Shown here: positions 27,321 through 36,300 of the stretch, piece after piece
Numbering within the stretch: the stretch's first letter is position 1
How the letters are laid out: each line of letters begins with the position of its first letter
NCBI GenBank assembly: GCA_036925085.1
Contig: JAUPFP010000002.1
Coordinates: forward strand, 10,008,321-10,072,320
Direction of reading: 5' to 3'
Source: Brachycybe producta
Taxonomy: Eukaryota; Arthropoda; Diplopoda; Playtdesmida; Andrognathidae
DNA: 64,000 nt
Program-made: the position numbers and the translations under genes
The notes under the pieces: model-generated
Seen by the model: the letters and a program-made list of their open reading frames with translations, nothing else
Told to the model about the DNA's origin: nothing
The model's database searches: none

Positions 27321-30300
27321 ATCAAAGAGATGCTTCTTTAAAAAGTTTTACATTTATTATGTAAATATTTGTTTAAAAGTTCTGAACTGTACTTAATAAA
27401 TTTACTTTACGTAAACTTAAGTGAACTTTAAAACAAGGCCACATTTAATGGTAATAAACAAATAATTTACACAACTTTTAAGTCATCAAAAAAGTTATTA
27501 TCTGAAATTTGTGTTTCAGAAGTTGACACAAATCAGTAAGAACTAGTATAAATTAATAAATTATAATTATATAAGTGGTTTGTTAGAAGGCATTGTCATC
27601 TTTAGAAAATGGTCAACAATAGGTTATCAAGTGTTATTGCTTTATCAGGACATTGGAATTAGGGAAGGAAAACCTAATTTGTTTATAAATAGTCTGTCTG
27701 GTGAGTCTACCACCACAACCATATTTTTCTATTTTCTAGTTTTAAAGATTTCTGAGAATAGATTTCAGTGTGTCAGGCACACACACACACACATTCAAAC
27801 AACAACAGTGAATTTAAACTACATTTTAAGCATTCTAGCTAAATACACACGATCAATTTTGGCTTTTCAAAGTCAAAGTTGACTGTATATACAGTATATG
27901 GTAGATTTCGTTAGTTCAATTCAATTGTCCTTCAATCTTGACTTGAACGATCTGATAAGACTTAGATTTTTACTTCAATTTTGTAAGTCAAATCGTAATG
28001 CTTGCAATGATAAGAACATAAGCAATTAGTTAAGGTCGTTTTTAAGTGTAAACACCTCTCAAACTCTGATTATTCTATTTTTCAGCTAAACAAATTTTTT
28101 TAAAATGAAAAAAAGAAACTTGAATGTGTTTTTTTTTAAACTACAAGGGGCAGCTCAATCATTTAAAAAGTATTTTCATGTTGATATCTTTCAAAATTAG
28201 CTTTTTATGTTACAACTTTAAGCAGGCGATATTTTTAAAAATGTTGTCTGTAAAAAGTTTATTTTGAAAGATATCAACACTCTTTAAATGATTGATCTAC
28301 CCATCTAGTTTCTAAAACACTTTCTTATTTCTTAGTTTTCCTTTTGAAAGACGACAATAATCAAGAGTTTGTAAATCAGCTGTTCATTTTAAAATAAAAC
28401 AGACAGAAATGGTGATTCTGAGAGACTTTCCACAGGATTGACAGGCCAGAATTGATCATCTGTACCCAGCTTTTATAAGTGAGCGAGAGAGAGACAACAT
28501 AAGTTGTATTACAGAGGCGTGGGTGTTAAAAATTTTGGCTAAGTCTCAGATACATGAGAAAGTAAACAATATAAAAGAAAATAATTCACAATTCACAAAG
28601 GAAGTCCCCTAAATATAGGAGTGGGTCGCCCTGGCTAATATTTTTTAATAACTAGAAACCGCTTTTTTTGTTTGCGATATAACTATTACTATTATTACTT
28701 CATTGCTGCAAATACCTTTTAAACAAGTGTCAATTGGAAGTGGGCGTAGGACACTCACAAGGTTAATAATGTGCTTTAACAATTGAATGCGTATGGTAAA
28801 TTTGTGAATACATAGACAATACATAGAACAACAACAAAAAAAAAGTCAAGGCAAATTGGACGTTTTAGCCTCTTTTAGAAGACGTGACTTTTTTAATGAG
28901 AGTCATCGTGAATATGAACATATGTTCATCAATCACAACTGTCTTGTTTTTATTAACCTTATCACTGTATTATCAGTGTTTTTGTTTTGTGTTTTTTTTC
29001 ATTCTAAACAGCTGTGAACTTTATGGATGACCCCTGTTTAGAGTGCTGAAAAATTAGGCTCAAATTCAACAAGGAAGTTTTTGAACTTCTGAACTCTCTA
29101 AGCAGGGTTCCTAGACAGTAGACAATACAGTATTAACATTGATTATTCTGACGTTTTTAGGAGCAAAATGAAGAGAAACTTGAATGTGTTTTAGAAACTA
29201 GAAGGGTAAAAGGGTATTCAGTTAAGATTACTTTTTTTTGTTGATATCTTTCAAAATAAGCTTTTTATTATAGATCATATTTTTATAATTTCTTTCTGTC
29301 TATAAAAGTTTATTTTGAAATATATCAACATGAAAATAATTTATAAGTGATTGAGTTACCCTTCTAGTTTCTAAAACACTTTCTAGTTTCTCTTAATTTT
29401 GCTCTTCTGAAAAGACAGAATAATCAAGAGTTCGTAAATCAGCTGTTCATAAACCATCTTAAGTTGAAGTTCAAGTGCCAACTTTCTTTACTGAATTTGG
29501 GCTTAACGTGACTCTAAAAATGTTTTTTGAACGCAAAAATGTCACGCAAACTTTTTTTTTTTAGAAATAACATTATGAAAAAATTCATATTCTTTTCAAA
29601 ACTAGAATGGTAAAAATTGAAAATGACCTGTTTTTTATGGGGATTTTTCATTGACATTTCATTGAAAAATATTTTCGCCTTTTTCAAAGTGTCATAAAAA
29701 GTTTAATTTGAAAGATATCATCATAAAAATACTTTTAACATGATCACCAACAATTCTAGTTTCTAAAACAATTTGAATTTTTTTGTAATGTTTCTTCTGA
29801 CTTCAAAATTTTGAACTCTCTAAAACAGGGTTACAACAGTGAATAAGCCTGTTTTAATGAGTATCATCATATTGAGCTAAATTTTCCTATATTGAAACTT
29901 TGCTGAGAAACTTCAAGTTGAAATTCAAGTGCTAAGTTTTCTGCTTAAATTTGGACTAAAAGCCTTGTTTCCACTGGGGTGACAATTTCAACTTTTTGAA
30001 AATATCAACTGGTGAAAAATAGAACAAACGTGGCTCCTCCCATTCACTAGCATTGTTCTATTTTTCACCTGTTGAAATTTTCAAAAAGTTCAAATTTTCG
30101 CCCCAATGGAAACAAGGCCTAATGTAGTAATTTGTGGACAATGCGCTGTAGATTTTCATAAACTCATGCTTACTGTGCCACACCTAATATATAATACACA
30201 TCCCTTCAAAAGTATTAAATTTAGAATGTACATTTCAGGTTTGAACACCTGCCAGATTTTTGGAAAGGTTCATTAAAAACATCAAAAAACACTTCCTGTC

Positions 30301-33300
30301 TCAACCATTGTATATTTTAGACAATAACACATAAATATACACACACACAGAAAAAAAACAACGACTTATACACAGATAGACATTTTCTATTTAATTCGAG
30401 CAAATACAAACACACCTACCGGTAATAGACACCAAATAAATGTGTTTATGGGTCATTTTAATATTTGTTTCATTTAATTGTAATTAACTTTCAAGTCGAG
30501 CCTATCCATGTTTAGTTATAACTTCATATAGAATTAGAATTTATGAATTATTACTAGAGCTCGGATTTTTATGCAATATCAAGCAACAGTTTCTCAATTT
30601 CTGGCCCAAGTGCCAATTGTGACATAATTGTCATCATCATCATTAGAGTAACTGCAATTATGCTTTTTCTAATCCAAATGGCTAGTTAAGAGGCTAGATG
30701 TCTAGCCAATATCAGTTGTTAACTACAGTTCTAGCCTCTAAGGAGTGTTTGTTGGTAGATCTAATTTGGATTGGCACTTCACAATTAGCCCTTGGGCCAC
30801 AGATTGAGAAATATTTGCTTGATATTGCATACAAATCCGAGCCATTTTATTTATGTGTAGAACGCAATTTTTATATAATTGTATGTTTTGGAGACTCATC
30901 TACATAATTGTTTATATGTAAGTTAAAAGTGAAGTTGTTTCTAATTGGAGGAAATAAGTTGGTTAAAAAGCTAAAAGGAAAACTTTCGTTTTTTGCCAAG
31001 GGTATTTCCCTAATTAGAAGTTTAAAAAGTTAAAAACATGGGTCTCCAATAGATATTCTATTAATCATAACCTGGGCTAAACATAAAGTGGATCTGAGAA
31101 TGCCATTAGGCCACTACTTGGCTTTTTTTTTGCAATTTGTACAATAATATCACGAAAAGACCTTAAAAACACCTTGTTTACACTTTGAAATTGTATTAGA
31201 ACGTCTCTTAACCTGTTTCAGTTTGATTAAAACAGGTTTTTTAAATGTTTTTCTCTAAATAGAATTAAAATCCTTAAAAAAAATAAAATGTATTAGGTTG
31301 AGATTTTTTTTAAATAAAAATTATTCCAGTTTTGAATGCATTATTAGATTAAGACCGATTTTAATTGGCAATTATGGTGTTTTTAGGAACAAAATGAAGA
31401 GATACTTTAAATGTATTTTAGAAACTAGAAAAATAGATCAATCACTTAAGGATATTTTGAAGTTCATATCTTTTAAAATAAGCTTTTTGTGTCATGTCTG
31501 AAACTGACCCAACTTTACACAGACTATTTTTTAATTTTTTGCGCATAAAAAGTTTATTTTGAAAGATACCAAACATGAAAAAATACCCTTAAATGATTGA
31601 GCTAACCTTCTAGTTTCTAACACACTGAAACGCAGAATATAACCAGAGTTCAAAAATCATCTGTTTATAAAAAAACATCTTCAGCAAAACTTGATAATGT
31701 TTTAGAAACTAGAAGATGTAAGTGAATAACAAGAACTATTTAATGTTAAAATATTTTAAAATAAGCTTTTTGTGCTAAATATTGTTTGAAAATTGAGCTA
31801 ATTTTTAGCAGATGATATTTTTTTTAGTTTTTCTCTATAAAAACGTTTATTTTGAAAAATATTTTTTAGTGATTCAACTACCTGTGATAGACCCTCATTA
31901 CAGATAGAAAATAAGTTTATCATATGACAGTAAATTGTCATATCAATCTGATAACCCAGTATAAGTCACAAAAGCAAATTACAAAATATTATTATGACAA
32001 ATATTGTCATTATACTGCCATTGACTAGTATACCTCATACAATGACAATCATAAAATAATAGCGCGCGCAAGGAGTGACATCATAAGGTATGACTTTCAC
32101 AATTTTATGAGTTTTCTGAAACTGCACAATAACCAAAAATTCAAAATCAAACTATTCAGAAAACATCTTATCTGAATGATGTTATATTATTCGTGTATAT
32201 TTTTTCTTTTGTTTTTGTTTACATAGGCGCTTACCTTTTATGACCACAATATGATGGTCATATTTCTGAGCATAAGATCTATCTGGATCCATTCTAAACT
32301 GAACTCCCACATGACGTTTCGACGGAATTCTAGAAATGACTACTCTTCTCGGACCGTCCGAATAACTTTCGGATGACGAACAAGAAGATGATGTTGATGA
32401 CAAAGATTTTTGAGATTTCTGATGACATCCACATCCCTTTGATGTGGCCAATGGAAGGTGAGGATGGGACATTGTGTTCCTTATAATGATGTTGGTGTAA
32501 GTGCAAGTGCTGGTCAATAGTAGTCGTCAGTGATGCTGGTGAGAACCGTTTTGATAACAAAAAATAACTTCCTTCCATAGCAATTTATAATAAATCAAAT
32601 TTTATGTTGTGTTCTAATAAAACACTTTCATTTAAGCAAAAATATTCAGGTTTGAAATTCAGGAATGAAAACATTTGGAAGTTGTTCTTATTTTGATTCC
32701 AATGTTTGCAGTGTGTTTCGTTTTTGTCTTAAAATGATTCAGAAACGGATTAAAATCCTAGGAAGGCCACATTTTTTTTATCCATTATTAAATTGCATAA
32801 TTTGCTTTGTTTTAAGTTCTGCTCCGATGAACTTAAGAACAATAATTTCCTCTTCAATTCATTACAATTTTGTTTTTAAACAAAAAAAAAATTAGTTAAT
32901 GTTAGATTGTGTAAGATTCTTCTTCTGGATGGTTAGCCTCGCAGTAACACACAAACACACAAAACAAAAAACAGGTTCGATATGTAAATTTCTAATGTGA
33001 TGATTTTCAATTGCTGATTAGCATTTCAAATATAAAATCCAATTGTATTTGTTTCAAAGATTGAAATAAATCCAAAAAAAAAAAAGACACACGCAATTCA
33101 CTAAAAAGAGAAATTACCAAGAACCACTTTTTGCAGGAAAAAAAAGACGATTTTCTAAGAGAGTAGAAAAGTCACCCACATACACATTTCTTTTTCTATT
33201 GAATATTTTTAGTTAGTGTCCTTTCAAATAAATAAAAGCTAGAATAGAAAAGAAAAACCTCCAGGTGTATTTTCGGTGTTCATATTTTATGCGAAAACTC

Positions 33301-36300
33301 TCCCACGTTTTTTTGATTTTGTGACATCATAGGAAAAATAGAGAGAGAAAACTGCATTTTTTTATTGATCCTTCCTATGTTATGATGTTAGTACGTTTAG
33401 TTGTGCTTTTTTTCAGAGATAGGGCGTCCGGAACTCAAAACACATATATTTCTGACATTACGAGTCGGGTTTCTATTGCAATGACGTAGAAAATCGATCG
33501 ACATTTCAGTCTATGTGTAGAATATGGGGGTGTTTTTGGTAAGAAATCATTTAGGTTTTTCTTTAATAAATTACAATATATAGGTTACTGTCAATCTGCG
33601 GAATCAAGTCAATCTGCATATTGTCTAGGCAATCTGCAAAACAACCCAAACTGCTGGTGAATCTGCAAAATTCAATACGGTTTAGGTGTTGAATTTTGCA
33701 GATTCAATAGCAGGTTGGTTGTTTTGCAGATTGTCTAGGTAATATGCAGATTGACTGATTCCGTAGATTAACAGTAAAATATATACAGCAGAATAAAGAA
33801 TATCCGGACTAAAGGGGACCTATTCCGGATTAAATAAAGTCCGGTTAATCCGGAAAATCGCTGGGTTTTTTTTTTACTTCAGCATTTGAGATTTTCTAAC
33901 TTGATGTGATGTATTAAGATACAATGAGGAATTTAACTTAAGCACATTGTAAACTCAATTTATGAATCTTTTGAGAAACCAGAAGGATGCTAAAGATAAA
34001 AAGCGTTTGTGTTTGCATAAAGTTCAATGTTAGGTTAAAAAACATTAAGAAAAAAACAAAACGTTCAAAGTTTGTTAGAGGCTAGATTAGTAAATTATCA
34101 TGCTAACATTTTTTTTTTGATGACGATCGCCTTTAAAAAATAAACTATATATTACAGTTTTGAAAATTATCACCTTTGATGTTAATTTAACGTCATAAAA
34201 AAGTTTATTTTAAAAGATATCGTCTTAAATTTTAGCATAATCATCACAGTTGCCACAATTATGCTTATTTTAAAAGAAAATACTAGTTAAAGGCTAGAGT
34301 TGTCAAGTAGACAGATGCTAGTCTGACTAGTGACTAGAAAACTCTAGCCTATAAACTAGAAATTTTGACTTTACAAAGCATAAATTTTAGTTGTTCTGAT
34401 AAATTCTTAACTATTTTTAGTTAATTAAAATTTTGACATTCACAAAACTTTTAAAATGTTAATAACACAAAACTCATAATGAAACAACAAACAATGGTAT
34501 TGATTTTTGTTATTTGTTAGTTTTTCCTTTAGTAGAATGTCTAATTTAGCGTGATTGATTATATATTGCTTGTTTAGGCCCTGTTTACACTTGACAAATA
34601 TGAGGATGAAGATACTTTTTAACCTGGAAAAAGCAGCAAGAAGTTGGTAGGTTCAAAGTAAAGTTAAATAAGTTCAACTTTTCAACTGTAGTTGAATTTG
34701 TTTTATACTTGTGAGGGTGATTCATGGTCGCCATTATTAGAGTTTCTATTTTAGCTTTTTTTTTCATTATTTCATTTAATGTAATGCCTTTTAATTACAT
34801 GGAGGTAAGATTTAACTATAGCTTTACCTCAAAATAACATCATTATTTTAATGTAAATATTTATGAGAAATGGTAATTTATGATTTAGTTAAAGTGGTAG
34901 GGCGATAGGGGTTTTTCTAACTGCAATTGACGTAACATTATCAAACGAAATCATTAATAGTGAATAGGCGGGCCACGTTTGTAACTACAGTAGGCCTAAA
35001 CTAGCATTTTTCTTCAATTGAAAATATTCACAGTTTATTAGTTGTTTTTTTTTCAAGTAGAAAAAGAGCCTTAGTAGGAATCTTTGCTAAGGTTAAATGC
35101 ATGTAAATAGTCTATACTATGATTGGTATGGTAAACAATATATTTTTCATAGTTTTCTGTTTTCTTGACTTTTAAAACTTGAGCCATCAATTTTTTTTAG
35201 AGCTCTATAAATTAGAATTTGGGTGAAGTAACTTGGTTCCCTCTCTTGTGTGAAAAAGTCTAAAAACAACCATTTTTTTCTTCTTCGTTTTAATGTATAA
35301 ATAACTAGAACTTGATTGTAGCCAACCTTTGGCACTTGCACAATAAATTGGCATGCACATAATTTTAGTGGCAAGTGTGGTACTATTCCAAGTTAGCAGC
35401 CAATTATTGGCACACCTGCTTTAAAAGATTGGCCAACAGAACAATTTACAGCTATATGGAAACAACATTTGCGTCTGTTCCTTTTTGGTTCTGGAACTCA
35501 GAACTCAGGAACCATGACTGAACTTTTAAAAATTGACACGAACTTTTTTTTGAAGGGGAGGGGGGGCTTTATTGTATATAGTAACTTGTAACGGAATACA
35601 TACGGAACAAACAACACTGTGAATGTTGTTGTTGTTGTTTTAAATATATTGTAATGTAAAACTGATGGTACTGTCGACTAACTCTGAAAAAGGAGGAAAA
35701 TCAAACAAAACTCTTGTGTGTAGGTTTAGGAAGGGTTTGCCATTTTGCCACTTGAAAAAGAAATGCAATTTCGCCATGTTTGCAATTTTCATGAAGAAGA
35801 AAAAAAGATGCAACATTTTTTGGTGCTTTTTAAACAGATGGAGGTGATTTTTTTTTAGAAGAAAAAAGAGATAAAGTCAAGTTGTTGTTGGATTGAGAAG
35901 AAAAAGAAAAAAATTGAACAAACTTTTATGTCACAACATTTCTCTTTTTTTCTTCTGTACTTTTATGTTTGAAACTGGATGTTTTTATTCAACGGTTTTT
36001 GGTAAAAAAATTTTTTTGGTCGATTTCATCTGTCTATTGACCTGAAACTAAAAAAGGATTAATGGGTTTTGGCTAGTTTCTAGAAAAGTAAAGTAGCTTT
36101 TGCAACAACACTGAACATTGTGTTTTCTAGCTGAGTTACCGGTCCGTGGACCATTCTTTTAATGGTCCACGGACCGGTACTGGTCCGCAAGCCCATCAGC
36201 TATCGGTGCGCAGATAGTTTACCGAAAAAAAAGCCAGTATAATTTAAAAATCGCAACAGAATTTCTTCAAGAATAATTAATTATCAGTTGATAAAGGTGA

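Larger units (their letters stand above)
26818..32234. other. 5.4-kb nesprin intron 1b, repeat-packed
   Basis: The intron after the alternative exons contains a weak inverted pair at 27016-27290, family A copies at 28030-28395, 29130-29462, 31365-31680 and 31683-31880, a B-like copy at 29540-29830, a family F palindrome at 29960-30122, a family E palindrome at 30559-30842, a single-unit C relative at 31890-32125, a CT run and a CA run. No exon is supported. Confidence 0.7.

Noticed and set aside
30698-30907. Short open frame starting in family E
   Set aside because: It is made largely of palindrome sequence with no homology and no codon signal.
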